Shown: one piece after another, positions 27,919 to 36,717 of the stretch | Layout: each line of letters begins with the position of its first letter | Numbering within the stretch: the stretch's first letter is position 1 | Assembly (NCBI GenBank): GCA_902615745.1 | Contig: CACMQB010000007.1 | Coordinates: 1 to 64,000 of the forward strand | Direction of reading: 5' to 3' | Source: an uncultured Alphaproteobacteria bacterium | GTDB taxonomy: Bacteria > Pseudomonadota > Alphaproteobacteria > HIMB59 > GCA-002718135 | Length of the DNA stretch: 64,000 bases | Notes under the pieces: model-generated | What the model saw: only the letters and a program-made list of their open reading frames with translations | What the model was told of the DNA's origin: nothing | The model's database searches: none | Translations under genes and position numbers: made by a program

Positions 27919-28365
27919 TTAATTGATTTGAATTTCAACATCTTTAGATAGTGAATTAGCTATAAAACAATACTTATGTGATCTTTCTTTCATCTTTTTC
28001 ATTTCTTCGTCAGAAATATTAAAATTATCTTCAAATACTATAGCGGGATTTAGTTCTATTTTGTTGACGAACATTCTTCCCTCTGTATTTTTTCCTAAAT
28101 ACGAAATTGCTTTATCTTTGTAATTAATAACTGGCCATTTCATTTTTGCAGCTAAAGCTAAAAACGTCATCATAAAACAACTACTTACAGCTGCTGCTAG
28201 TTTTTGTTCTGGATTAATATTAGTTTCGCTTCCTCCATAATCTGGAGATGATCCCGCATCAATAGATACATTTTCGTTAAGCATTACTGTGTGATCAGTT
28301 AAGTATTTTCCAAATTCGAGTTTTTGATCTCCTAATTCCCACTCTAATTTGATTGAATGACTCAT
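27919..28365 (-). CDS. OsmC family protein
   Basis: This 148-residue protein is of the OsmC/Ohr thiol-peroxidase fold. The two reactive cysteines are present: Cys63 in VSSCFMMTFLALAAK and Cys133 in HKYCFIANSL. The family reduces organic hydroperoxides or handles other thiol-reactive electrophiles. I place the start at the ATG at 28365, one base after the stop of the upstream demethylase-like gene, because the longer reading begins in that gene and has no family-like sequence. Its presence in a demethylation operon could mean protection from sulfur or aldehyde by-products, which is inference. Confidence 0.9.
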   Translation of the reverse strand: MSHSIKLEWELGDQKLEFGKYLTDHTVMLNENVSIDAGSSPDYGGSETNINPEQKLAAAVSSCFMMTFLALAAKMKWPVINYKDKAISYLGKNTEGRMFVNKIELNPAIVFEDNFNISDEEMKKMKERSHKYCFIANSLSKDVEIQIN

Positions 28366-28366
28366 T

Positions 28367-29488
28367 TTAAGAATAATTAAAAGGTAGTGAGCACACTTTA
28401 CCTTTTCTCTCAATATTATCTGGTGTTAATACGATAACATCCTGCCCATCATTCCAATAATCTCTATCAACCATTGATAGTCCAATATTGGTTTTTAAAA
28501 ATGGTGAATAAATACCAGAGGTGATATTTCCAATTTGAAATCTATTTTTTGAGTATACAGGAAAAGGTATTGTGCAGGGAGGAGTCGGGGACCCATCAAA
28601 AGTAATTCCTTTTATTTTTTTTTCTATTCCATTTTTTAATATTTCTTTTAGTGTATTTTTTCCAATGAAATCATGAGATAAATTGTTACAATAATTATCA
28701 AATCCACATTCAATTGGATTATTTTCTAAAGTAAATTCATTACCATAAGATAATAAACCACCTTCTATTCTATCAATTAAATTTGGACATCCAGGTGAAA
28801 TATTAAAATCTTTTCCTGCTTCCCAAATAGTTTCCCAAAGTTTTTTTCCTAAACTAAAACCTTTAAGATAAATCTCAAAACCATCTTGTTTACTATATCC
28901 TGATCTTGCAATTATCTGTTTTGTCCCTTCAAATTCAAAAAAAGAAAAATGAAAGAATTTTAATTTTTTAATTTTTTCTCCAAATATTGATGACATTAAT
29001 TCTTCAGATTTTGGCCCTTGAATTGCTAGAGGGTAAATATCTGGTTCTATAATATCAACTTTAAAATTTCTTCCTACAGCCAAACCTTTTGCCCAAAGTA
29101 GAACGTCTGAGTCTGCAACTGATAGCCAATATTTATTTTCACTTAATTTTAAAAGTACAGGATCATTTATCATCCCTGCATTTTCATCAATCATTGGATA
29201 ATAGTAACATTTACCAATAGGCATATCTTTTATTGATCTTGGAGACATGAGTTGTATTAATTTTGTAGCATCTTCTCCTATTATTTGAACCTGTCGTTGA
29301 CATGAAACATCCCAAATTTGAGTATTTTTAGATAAGTGCCAATAATCTTCTTCTACTGTTGCTTTATATGATTTTGGAAGAAGCATATGATTAACTACAG
29401 TAAAACCACTTACACCAGCCTCAATTACTTTCTCGGTATAGGGAGTCCTCCTAATACGTCTAGACATGTTTAATCCTGAATTACTCAT
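28367..29488 (-). CDS. GcvT-fold demethylase, DmdA-like (probable DMSP demethylase or close paralogue)
   Basis: This 373-residue protein of the glycine-cleavage T/DmdA family would transfer a methyl group to tetrahydrofolate. The pattern RRTPYTEKVIEAGVSGFTV...NHMLLP, followed by QIWDVSCQRQVQI, closely follows dimethylsulfoniopropionate demethylase as I recall it. Further matches are DENAGMINDPVLLKL (Asp109 at the catalytic position), SVADSDVLLWAKGLA, IARSGYSKQDGFEIYL and GCPNLIDRIEGGLLSYGNE. DmdA commonly has ARSGW where this protein has ARSGY, so the substrate may differ. The ATG at 29488 lies one base after the preceding stop. The dmdB, dmdC and dmdD genes are not adjacent. Confidence 0.8.
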   Translation of the reverse strand: MSNSGLNMSRRIRRTPYTEKVIEAGVSGFTVVNHMLLPKSYKATVEEDYWHLSKNTQIWDVSCQRQVQIIGEDATKLIQLMSPRSIKDMPIGKCYYYPMIDENAGMINDPVLLKLSENKYWLSVADSDVLLWAKGLAVGRNFKVDIIEPDIYPLAIQGPKSEELMSSIFGEKIKKLKFFHFSFFEFEGTKQIIARSGYSKQDGFEIYLKGFSLGKKLWETIWEAGKDFNISPGCPNLIDRIEGGLLSYGNEFTLENNPIECGFDNYCNNLSHDFIGKNTLKEILKNGIEKKIKGITFDGSPTPPCTIPFPVYSKNRFQIGNITSGIYSPFLKTNIGLSMVDRDYWNDGQDVIVLTPDNIERKGKVCSLPFNYS

Positions 29489-29489
29489 T

Positions 29490-29825
29490 TTATTTAGACC
29501 ACCATATTGAGTATCCATTTGGAGAAACAATTAAAGGTATGTGATATTTTTTAAGAGGATCTTTCATTTTAAATTTAACACTTATTGAATTAATTATTTC
29601 ACTAGTATTTCTAAAATATTTACCAGAATCAATTATCATTTCATAATCACTTTCACAATCTTCTTTCGTTAATTCAAATTCTTTAAGCATTCTTCCAGAG
29701 CTATCTGTTTTATCTTCTAGAAATACAACTTTGTTATTATTATTTACTTTATAAATAACAATTTCTACATCACTTGCATGTGTACCATCTATTGAGTTTA
29801 GTAAATGTGTAGAAAAAATTGCCAT
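29490..29825 (-). CDS. Transthyretin/5-hydroxyisourate hydrolase-like protein with altered C-terminus
   Basis: This 111-residue protein has the transthyretin-like fold pattern: FSTHLLNSIDGTHASDVEI at the N-terminus (His7), DSSGRM (Arg45) and the penultimate strand YHIPLIVSPNGYS (His95). These correspond to the His, Arg and His of HIU hydrolase. The hallmark C-terminal YRGS tetrapeptide is replaced by WWSK, and the loop before residue 60 is atypical. No uricase or OHCU decarboxylase lies nearby. It sits between a ThDP enzyme and a demethylase with 1-3 bp spacers. Hydrolysis of another substrate is plausible; true HIU hydrolase activity is doubtful. Confidence 0.8.
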   Translation of the reverse strand: MAIFSTHLLNSIDGTHASDVEIVIYKVNNNNKVVFLEDKTDSSGRMLKEFELTKEDCESDYEMIIDSGKYFRNTSEIINSISVKFKMKDPLKKYHIPLIVSPNGYSIWWSK

Positions 29826-29828
29826 AAC

Positions 29829-31571
29829 CTACTCTATAGAAGCTTTATCTCTTTTATCACTAACTGCAGCAACTATAGGACTTATAACACCTTTAGCCTT
29901 AACATTTACACATGCAGTTTTACCACTTTCTAAAGCTCTTTTTAAAGCGGGACCTAAATCCTCTCTTTTAGTAACTAATTCTCCATGCCCCCCAAAACCT
30001 TCAAAAATTGAATGAAATGGAATGTCTCTAAAATCAGTTGCAAAATGTTTCCCACTTTCAAATAACCTTTCTTGTTGTTGAGAAATACAGTCAAGACCTC
30101 CATTGTTATCTATAACAACAACAATTGGTTTTTTTTCTTGAAATGCAGCTTCAATTGATAATCCGCCGGATAAAAATGCACCATCTCCACTTATTAAAAC
30201 AACATTAGATTTAGGATTAAGATTTTTAGCTGATATTGCAAAAGGAACTCCAACACCTAACATACTGAAGGTACCTGGATGCAATATTCCTCCAAGTTTT
30301 TTACCTTTTGATCCAGCAATATTAATTGCAATCTCAGACCAGAAATGTGTATTTCCACCATCAATAACTAACCAATCATTTTCAGTTAATACTTCTTGAA
30401 CATCTAAAGCTAATTGAAGAGGATGAATTTTTCCACCGTCTTTTTTAACCTTTTCAGTTTCTTTATTTAAGTCATCTAATGTTTTATCGATCCAATTTTT
30501 TTTCTCTTTTTTATTCTTATTAAACCATTCATTGTTTAATTTCCATTTACTGTTTTTCTTTAACCCTATGAGTTTATCCAAAAAGACTCCAGGATCACAA
30601 AGTAAATTAATATCTGCAGCTCTATTTAGTTCTATTTCTTCATGTGATCCATTAATACAAACAAGCTTAGTGCTTTTTGGAAAAAGTGGAGGATTACCAA
30701 AATTCATTTGATTATCAAGACGTGCACCAATCATAAGAACCAAATCTGATTCATGAAGAGCCATTTTTGATGGAGGATATTGATGAATATCTGCCAGACC
30801 CATGTATGTATCTACTTCTTCGCCTAAAAGCTTTTGATGATATGGTATATTAAATATTGGAATATTTAATTCAAAGCCAGCTAGCTCTAATTTTTTTTCT
30901 GCACTAGACCACCAAACACCATGCCCTCCAATAAAAACAGGTTTTTGTGCACTAATTGCGAGATCAAATATTTCATTTAAACTCTCAGGATCGGGCCAAG
31001 CTTTTGCTAAAGGTTTTTTTTGATGAGTAAAAGGTCTTTCATCTAAACCTGAGTCATCTGCAAATGATGAAAACATTATATCTACTGGTACACTTAAATG
31101 TACTGCTCCAGGGTAGCCATTTGTCGCAATTCTATATGCTTTATCTACAAACTCTCTTATTCTGTTGCCATCTGTTATACTTGCACTGTATTTTGTTAAT
31201 GGTGCTGCAATAGATACATCATCTATTTCCTTAAAACCACCTGCTCCTTGTCTTTTTAAGCTACTTGATCCAGTTATAAAAATAACAGGTGATCTTTCAC
31301 CCCATGCTTCCATCATTGAGGGTACTGCATTTGCAAAACCTTCTGGACCAACAATACAAACGGATGGTTTTCTTGATATTCTTGTATGACCATCAGCTAA
31401 ATGACCAGCAATTTGTTCATGAGGACAATTAATTACATTAATCTGACACTCCATAAATCCTTCAAGTGCTGGATTACAAAAACCTCCAGAAAGTGTAAAA
31501 ACATTATCAATACCTTTGTCTCTAAGAGCTCTTGCAACTAATGCCCCACCTCTAATTTTTTTATCCCCCAT
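29829..31571 (-). CDS. Thiamine-diphosphate-dependent enzyme, acetolactate synthase / 2-hydroxyacyl-CoA lyase-like
   Basis: This 580-residue, three-domain ThDP enzyme has the catalytic glutamate in CPHEQIAGHLADGH (Glu52) and a central domain with IGARLDNQMNFG. The cofactor-binding motif GDGAFLSGGLSIEAAF lies near residue 460 and ends in VVIDNNGG. Sequence style resembles oxalyl-CoA decarboxylase / 2-hydroxyacyl-CoA lyase and unassigned acetolactate-synthase-like proteins; no anabolic small subunit gene is present. It could decarboxylate a 2-keto acid or cleave a 2-hydroxyacyl-CoA made by the preceding FMN oxidase, whose stop is one base upstream of this ATG. Substrate unknown. Confidence 0.88.
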   Translation of the reverse strand: MGDKKIRGGALVARALRDKGIDNVFTLSGGFCNPALEGFMECQINVINCPHEQIAGHLADGHTRISRKPSVCIVGPEGFANAVPSMMEAWGERSPVIFITGSSSLKRQGAGGFKEIDDVSIAAPLTKYSASITDGNRIREFVDKAYRIATNGYPGAVHLSVPVDIMFSSFADDSGLDERPFTHQKKPLAKAWPDPESLNEIFDLAISAQKPVFIGGHGVWWSSAEKKLELAGFELNIPIFNIPYHQKLLGEEVDTYMGLADIHQYPPSKMALHESDLVLMIGARLDNQMNFGNPPLFPKSTKLVCINGSHEEIELNRAADINLLCDPGVFLDKLIGLKKNSKWKLNNEWFNKNKKEKKNWIDKTLDDLNKETEKVKKDGGKIHPLQLALDVQEVLTENDWLVIDGGNTHFWSEIAINIAGSKGKKLGGILHPGTFSMLGVGVPFAISAKNLNPKSNVVLISGDGAFLSGGLSIEAAFQEKKPIVVVIDNNGGLDCISQQQERLFESGKHFATDFRDIPFHSIFEGFGGHGELVTKREDLGPALKRALESGKTACVNVKAKGVISPIVAAVSDKRDKASIE

Positions 31572-31572
31572 C

Positions 31573-32736
31573 TTAATACTTTATATCCTTAAAAAATTTC
31601 TCTGCTATAATTTTTTTATCAACATCATTTATATCCGTTAAACCTACTAAGCCAAGATTTGTACTTAACTCTTCTTTAATTAGGTTGATGATTCTTCTAA
31701 GACCTCTTGCCCCATCCGCACCAATGGCGTACATTAAAGGTCTACCAAACATAACAAAGTCAGCTCCCAGAGCTAATGCACGTAAAATATCACTACCACT
31801 TCTAATGCCACTGTCAAAAAGTATTGGAAAATCATCTCCCAAAGCTTTTCGAATTAATGGTAAGGCATTAATAGAGGCAGTAGCGCTATCTAATTGCCTT
31901 CCACCATGATTAGATACTTGAATTGCATCAGCACCTGCTTCTTTAATTTTTAAAGCATCTTCAGAATTCATTACTCCTTTAATTATTAATTTTCCCTTCC
32001 ATGCATCTCGAATTCTTTTTAGAGTATTCCAATCAGTTGTTCCTCTACTTTCTTTTCGTCTAAAAATTTGATCACCACTTTGAGAAGTAACATAATTCAT
32101 AGGTTGTGGAGCTCCTTTCAATAAAGTTGTTAAACTCCATTGAGGATGTAGTGCAAAATCTAAAAATTGTTTTGGACCTATTTTAAATGGATAACCAAAA
32201 CCATTTCTGTCATCTCTTGCTCTTCTTGATAGAACAGGCACATCAACAGTAAGAATTAAAACTTTGTATCCAATATTTTCTGCCCTTTTTAATAATTCCA
32301 TAATAAATTCTTCACTTTGAAAAATATATATTTGCATCCACGAATGACCTTCTGAAAATGTAAACATATCTTCAAGTGTTGTACTAGATGCCATAGAAAC
32401 ACATGTTGGAATATTATTATAAGCACTTTCTTTTGCTATCATTTTATCTGCTTCAGGCCATGAAAGATTTGTCATTCCCATTGGAGCAAATCCAAATGGA
32501 TAATCAAAATGAAAATCAAATATTTTTTTACTTAAATTTCTATTCTCAACATTTCTAAAAACTTTAGGTTCAAGTCTAATTTGATCTAATGCAGTACTAT
32601 TAATCTCAGCAAGTTTATCATCTCCTGATGCTCCATCAATAAAATCAAAGACTAATTTTGGTAATCTTTTTTTAGACAATCTTATTGCATCATCTATTGT
32701 ATGGATTTTAGTGCTAGGTTTAATAAGATCATTCAT
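31573..32736 (-). CDS. FMN-dependent 2-hydroxyacid oxidase/dehydrogenase (LldD/glycolate oxidase family)
   Basis: This 387-residue TIM-barrel flavoprotein oxidises an (S)-2-hydroxy acid to the 2-keto acid. The active-site motif SNHGGRQLDSA (catalytic His near residue 275) is clear, with MASSTTLEDMF and MQIYIF near the flavin, TVDVPVLSRRARD, and GADFVMFGRPLMYAIGADGARG at the phosphate site. Lactate, glycolate, mandelate or a longer hydroxy acid are all possible. It is followed after 1 bp by the ThDP enzyme, a natural partner for a 2-keto acid product. A 48-bp AT-rich gap separates it from the upstream GcvT-like gene. Confidence 0.93.
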   Translation of the reverse strand: MNDLIKPSTKIHTIDDAIRLSKKRLPKLVFDFIDGASGDDKLAEINSTALDQIRLEPKVFRNVENRNLSKKIFDFHFDYPFGFAPMGMTNLSWPEADKMIAKESAYNNIPTCVSMASSTTLEDMFTFSEGHSWMQIYIFQSEEFIMELLKRAENIGYKVLILTVDVPVLSRRARDDRNGFGYPFKIGPKQFLDFALHPQWSLTTLLKGAPQPMNYVTSQSGDQIFRRKESRGTTDWNTLKRIRDAWKGKLIIKGVMNSEDALKIKEAGADAIQVSNHGGRQLDSATASINALPLIRKALGDDFPILFDSGIRSGSDILRALALGADFVMFGRPLMYAIGADGARGLRRIINLIKEELSTNLGLVGLTDINDVDKKIIAEKFFKDIKY

Positions 32737-32784
32737 TTTAATATTTGTATTCTAATATAATTTATAATTCTATTACAAAATATA

Positions 32785-34014
32785 TTAGTTTTTTGAAATA
32801 CCCTTCCAAGGTATTGGACTGGATGGAATATCTTCTTTTAAACCTCTTTGTATTTCACCTTTCTCATCATACATTGGTAAAGTGCAGATTTCACCTTTTT
32901 GCACACTACCATCATCACAACTAACATCCACTATTGTGTCTGGTCCAAATTCTACATCATCCATATGAACTATAGCAACACCACAAACTTGAAATGGCGA
33001 CCATGTACTTGAAGTTACAATACCAACCTTTTTATTATTAATAGAAATTTCAGAATCAACTAATGCAAAACTATTTTCCACTCTCATACCCCAAGTTAAA
33101 CAATCTTTACTGGCATTCAGTAAATACTCTCTTCCAATGAAATCACCTTTATTAAAATCGATAAATTTTCCTAATCCAACAGCAAATGGAGATCGATCTC
33201 TTGTAAAATCTCTCCCTGCAGATAAGAGTCCTGCCTCAATTCTTCTGCATCTAAATCCTGGAGAGGCTGTTAGGATCATTCCCATTTCTTCACCTTTACT
33301 GAGTATTAAGTCCCCAATTTTTTTTGAATCATTTTCTGGCCTTAAATAAATTTCCCAACCTAGTTCATTAGTAAACCCTGTTCTACTTATAATTACTTTT
33401 TCTGAAGCAATTGAAGTTTCAATCCAATCAAAATAATTAAAATTATTTTTTAAGGGTTGATCAACTAGTTTTTCTAAAAGTTTTAGAGATTTAGGGCCTT
33501 GTATTTGACTGACCCAAACATTTGGATCTTTAATTTCAACATCTAAATTTTTTGAATGAGCTTTGTACCAACTATATAAATGTCCATCACCTTGTGCAAA
33601 CCAAAATTTATTTTTTTCTAATCTTAATAATAATCCATCTGAAATCATTCCTCCATCATGGTAGCAAGCAAATTGATAAGAACATCGTCCAATTTTTACT
33701 TTTGAAATATCTCTAGGAAATATTTGTTGAAGTAAATTTTCAGCATCCGGACCAGAGATTTCGTATGGATGCTCACCCGTATGACGTAAAATTATTTCTT
33801 GTCTAGCTTTCCAATACATTTCATCTGCTGTAGCATGAGATAATTTTTCAAGTGTAAATCTGCCATCAGCGTAGTTAGTATATTCTGGGTTAAGTGGTAA
33901 CTCTTGATAAGTTAGAGGATGTATTTTCATGGGTCTAGCCAAATCTAGAGATCTACCAGTTTCTTTAATAACTGGCTTTACAACAAATCTATAATTACTA
34001 ACTACATCTCCCAT
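32785..34014 (-). CDS. GcvT family aminomethyltransferase/demethylase-like protein
   Basis: This 409-residue member of the folate-dependent T-protein/DmdA fold lacks the lipoyl-linked glycine cleavage partners nearby. YEISGPDAENLLQQIFPRD, CYHDGGMISDGLLLRL (Asp126 at the catalytic Asp position), IQGPKSLKLLEKLV, ISRTGFTNELGWEIYL and RCRRIEAGLLSAGRDF are the family landmarks. It differs strongly from the second GcvT-fold protein of the operon, so the two probably remove different methyl groups or act on different intermediates. Methyl transfer from an N- or S-methylated compound to tetrahydrofolate is the expected chemistry; the substrate is not known. Confidence 0.88.
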   Translation of the reverse strand: MGDVVSNYRFVVKPVIKETGRSLDLARPMKIHPLTYQELPLNPEYTNYADGRFTLEKLSHATADEMYWKARQEIILRHTGEHPYEISGPDAENLLQQIFPRDISKVKIGRCSYQFACYHDGGMISDGLLLRLEKNKFWFAQGDGHLYSWYKAHSKNLDVEIKDPNVWVSQIQGPKSLKLLEKLVDQPLKNNFNYFDWIETSIASEKVIISRTGFTNELGWEIYLRPENDSKKIGDLILSKGEEMGMILTASPGFRCRRIEAGLLSAGRDFTRDRSPFAVGLGKFIDFNKGDFIGREYLLNASKDCLTWGMRVENSFALVDSEISINNKKVGIVTSSTWSPFQVCGVAIVHMDDVEFGPDTIVDVSCDDGSVQKGEICTLPMYDEKGEIQRGLKEDIPSSPIPWKGISKN

Positions 34015-34055
34015 AAAATTTACTCAACTTATCACAAAATAATGAAAAAAAAATT

Positions 34056-34979
34056 TTAAAATAAATTCTTAATAGCTTCAATATGTCGTGGTTTTACCTC
34101 ACAGCATCCACCAACTAGAGTAACACCTTCATTTAAAGAATTTGAAACAAAATTTTTATATTTTTCTTCTCCAAATTCTTCAATTCGACTTCCAAGTAAC
34201 TCAACGGGATCAATATAATCATAATGTCCTTCAAAACCCTCTGAATTGAATTTTTCTTTATTACTAGTAGGGAGTTGTTTAAATAAATTCATTTTATAAC
34301 CAAAAGGAAGCTTTTGTTTATTGAACATAGGAATGCTCAAATTAACAATTTCAGGAGATACGCAGGCTGATACTATGCCGCAACAATTAAATTTTTGTAT
34401 AGTTTCAAAAAGTTCATCAAGACTTTCTCCAGATGGTAATTTTCCATCATAACGTAAGTGCACACCTACAAGAACTTGTTTATTAAATTCTTTTGAAGCT
34501 TCTAAAGCAATTTTTATTTCTTTAATGGAGCACAAAACATCTAAGTAAAATATATCAACGTAATCTTTTAATATTTTTGCAATTTCATGAAAATAATTAA
34601 ACATTGTTTCATCAGTTTCAAAATTTATTGGTGAATATGTGTTACCTTGGTTTGGTAGAGAGCCTGCAAGAATAACTTTTTTATCACTTTCATTTATTGC
34701 TTTTAATGCAAGTGCTCCAGCAGATCTTATTCCAAATTCAAATTTTTCAAGTAAATTGTACTTTTTTAATAGCCTTCTTCTAACACTAAAATTTGAGGTA
34801 ACGATTAATTGTGATCCTGCATTTATAAAATTTTTATGCATATCTACTACCATTGAGTGATTATTTTCATTTAATAAAGCTTGTGCAGACCAAAGATCAC
34901 CGGTTGTTTCTAAACCCATTTCCATTAAAGTTTGACCGGAACCTCCATCAAAGAGGTACTTCTTATTTTTTAAAAACAT
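34056..34979 (-). CDS. Homocysteine S-methyltransferase family protein
   Basis: This 307-residue zinc methyltransferase barrel transfers a methyl group, usually from a betaine or sulfonium donor, to homocysteine to give methionine. The zinc ligands are Cys206 (IVSACVSPE) and the Cys292-Cys293 pair in VGGCCEVKP; the N-terminus FDGGSGQTLMEMG is also typical. It lacks the cobalamin and folate domains of MetH. It follows the solute-binding protein gene across a hairpin terminator and precedes a GcvT-fold gene, giving three methyl-removing enzymes in one operon. BHMT-like or S-methylmethionine-type specificity cannot be separated by eye. Confidence 0.9.
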   Translation of the reverse strand: MFLKNKKYLFDGGSGQTLMEMGLETTGDLWSAQALLNENNHSMVVDMHKNFINAGSQLIVTSNFSVRRRLLKKYNLLEKFEFGIRSAGALALKAINESDKKVILAGSLPNQGNTYSPINFETDETMFNYFHEIAKILKDYVDIFYLDVLCSIKEIKIALEASKEFNKQVLVGVHLRYDGKLPSGESLDELFETIQKFNCCGIVSACVSPEIVNLSIPMFNKQKLPFGYKMNLFKQLPTSNKEKFNSEGFEGHYDYIDPVELLGSRIEEFGEEKYKNFVSNSLNEGVTLVGGCCEVKPRHIEAIKNLF

Positions 34980-35004
34980 TTTTTTGGAAAATTAGTAGAA
35001 ACAA

Positions 35005-35028
35005 TGTGGCGCATTTGAATGCGCCACA
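35005..35028 (-). terminator. Perfect 10-bp hairpin after the solute-binding protein gene
   Basis: TGTGGCGCAT (35005-35014) and ATGCGCCACA (35019-35028) form a GC-rich perfect 10-bp stem with a 4-nt loop, 16 bp past the stop of the binding-protein gene. On the - strand it is followed by TTGTTTC rather than a long U tract, so it is likely a partial terminator or 3'-end stabiliser. It would set high expression of the binding protein and lower readthrough into the methyltransferase operon. Confidence 0.7.
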
Positions 35029-35043
35029 AAGAAAATTAAAATT

Positions 35044-36672
35044 TTATGCAAACCACCAACGTTCAGAAAGTTTGTTACCATCACTTTCCCAGTTTCCAGC
35101 AACATCTTCACCGTGAGCAAGTTTTTTAGAACCAGCACCAACATATTGGTTAAATGCATAAACAATTGCACCACCATCGTAGTTACAAAGAGCTTGTGCT
35201 TCCCAGTACATTGATTTTCTTTTTTCTGCATCAAGTTCTGATCTAGCAGCTCTAACAAGTTCATTGAAACGAACAGTTGAATCAGTTTGAACTAGATTAC
35301 CCCAAGCAGCTTCATTCCACTCAGTATCATCTGTGAATGCAGCAGACCACATCATATCTTCTGTAGGTCTTCCACCCCAAGAACTCATACTGAAACCTTT
35401 AGTGTTCCATACGTTACTCCAGTAACCATCTTCAGGTTCTTTTTTAACTCGAAGATCGATACCACATTCTTGAGCAGATGCTGCTATCAAGTTAGTTGCA
35501 TCTGTGCATCCTGCATAAGGAACCTCTGAAGTACTAATTTCAATTGGTCCACTTACACCAGATTTTTTCCAGTGATAAGCAGCTTTATCAGCATCAAATT
35601 CTCTCTGCTCTAAAGCGCTATTGTGGTAAGGGTGAGCAGTTGAGATCGGATGATCATTACCCACAGTACCATATCCAAGCATAATCTTATCAACAATTTC
35701 CTGTCTTTTGATTGCAAACTTCATTGCCATACGAACATCAAAGTTATCAAAAGGTGGAACGTTTAATCTCATTGGAGCTGTATAGTGAGCGTAACCAGAA
35801 GCTGCTGTAATTTCTACGCTAGGATTTCTAGTTAATAGATTGGCAGTTCTAAGATCAACACCGTTCATCCAGTCGATTTCACCGTTTAACAATGCTGCTT
35901 GTCTAGTAGCAGGATCATTAATACCAATTACTTCAACTGAATCAAAGTGTGCAACACTATCACCTTTGAAATAATTTGGATTTCTTTTTCCAAATTTTGC
36001 ACCTACACCAGGATTGAATTCATCCATAATATATGGACCAGTTCCAATCGTTGATTGAGCATCAACAACTCCATCTTTTGTTGGTTTAATCATAATATGA
36101 TAGTCAGTAGTTATTGCAGGCCAATCGGCATTTGCACCTTTTAACTTAAAAATAACTCTATCATTCCCATCAGCGGAAACTGTTTCAATTTGAGATAACA
36201 GTCCACCTGCTGCCGAAGCAGTATCTGGATTCATATGATACTGGTAGTTGAGCACAACATCTTCTGCAGTCATTGATTTACCATTATGGAATTCAACACC
36301 TTTACGAAGATTATATACCCATGTTTGAGCATCATCTGACTCAATTGACTCAGCAAGCTCTCCAACAATTGTGTGATCTGAGTCAACAACAGTTAGACAG
36401 TTTTGGTATGACCAAGCAGTAGCTTGCATAAATGAGCTCTGATAAGTTGCAGGATCAAGGGTATCAGTTGCATCTGCTGCACTATTACCCCATCTTAAAT
36501 GTCCACCTTTTTTAGGTGTAGCTGCAACTGCTTTATCTGCTAATGATAATGCAATTGGGAGCGTTACCCCAGTAGCAAGGACAGACATCATGAACTGTCT
36601 TCTATCAATAAGCCCTTTTGTTAGCTTTGAAGACTGTTCTTCAATGTATTTGTCTATTTTCTTATTTTTCAT
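35044..36672 (-). CDS. ABC transporter substrate-binding protein, family 5 (Dpp/Opp type), Tat-exported
   Basis: This 542-residue periplasmic binding protein has a twin-arginine-like signal (DRRQFMMSVLATG near residue 28) and an AVA cleavage site. The SBP family 5 core follows, with TLDPATYQSSF, WVYNLRKGVEFHNGKSMTAEDV and IGTGPYIMDEF. The family binds peptides, opines, glycosides, nickel chelates and other solutes, so the ligand cannot be read. I start at the ATG at 36672 because GGGAGG lies just upstream; the ORF is open further 5' but without family sequence. It is divergent from its cognate permease genes. Confidence 0.93.
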   Translation of the reverse strand: MKNKKIDKYIEEQSSKLTKGLIDRRQFMMSVLATGVTLPIALSLADKAVAATPKKGGHLRWGNSAADATDTLDPATYQSSFMQATAWSYQNCLTVVDSDHTIVGELAESIESDDAQTWVYNLRKGVEFHNGKSMTAEDVVLNYQYHMNPDTASAAGGLLSQIETVSADGNDRVIFKLKGANADWPAITTDYHIMIKPTKDGVVDAQSTIGTGPYIMDEFNPGVGAKFGKRNPNYFKGDSVAHFDSVEVIGINDPATRQAALLNGEIDWMNGVDLRTANLLTRNPSVEITAASGYAHYTAPMRLNVPPFDNFDVRMAMKFAIKRQEIVDKIMLGYGTVGNDHPISTAHPYHNSALEQREFDADKAAYHWKKSGVSGPIEISTSEVPYAGCTDATNLIAASAQECGIDLRVKKEPEDGYWSNVWNTKGFSMSSWGGRPTEDMMWSAAFTDDTEWNEAAWGNLVQTDSTVRFNELVRAARSELDAEKRKSMYWEAQALCNYDGGAIVYAFNQYVGAGSKKLAHGEDVAGNWESDGNKLSERWWFA

Positions 36673-36690
36673 TTGTCCTCCCTTATAATT

Positions 36691-36715
36691 GAACAAAAAC
36701 CTAAGATTTTTGTTC
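36691..36715 (-). promoter_or_regulatory. Inverted repeat in the 5' leader of the binding-protein gene
   Basis: GAACAAAAA (36691-36699) and TTTTTGTTC (36707-36715) are perfect 9-bp inverted arms around a 7-nt loop, about 10 bp upstream of the strong ribosome binding site of the solute-binding protein gene. In RNA it would form a 5'-UTR hairpin that may stabilise the message; in DNA it could be an operator. No data here separate these. Confidence 0.45.
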
Positions 36716-36717
36716 AT

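Noticed and set aside
29490..29825. Purine (uric acid) degradation at this locus
   Set aside because: Only a HIU-hydrolase-like protein with an altered terminus is present; no uricase, OHCU decarboxylase, allantoinase or xanthine dehydrogenase genes are seen.
29829..31571. ThDP enzyme as the large subunit of acetolactate synthase (IlvB)
   Set aside because: No ilvH small subunit or ilvC nearby, and the sequence style and context are catabolic.
34853..35264. Open frames on both strands over the binding-protein 3' end and hairpin
   Set aside because: They cross the terminator and lie antisense or out of frame to recognised proteins; no family-like sequence.
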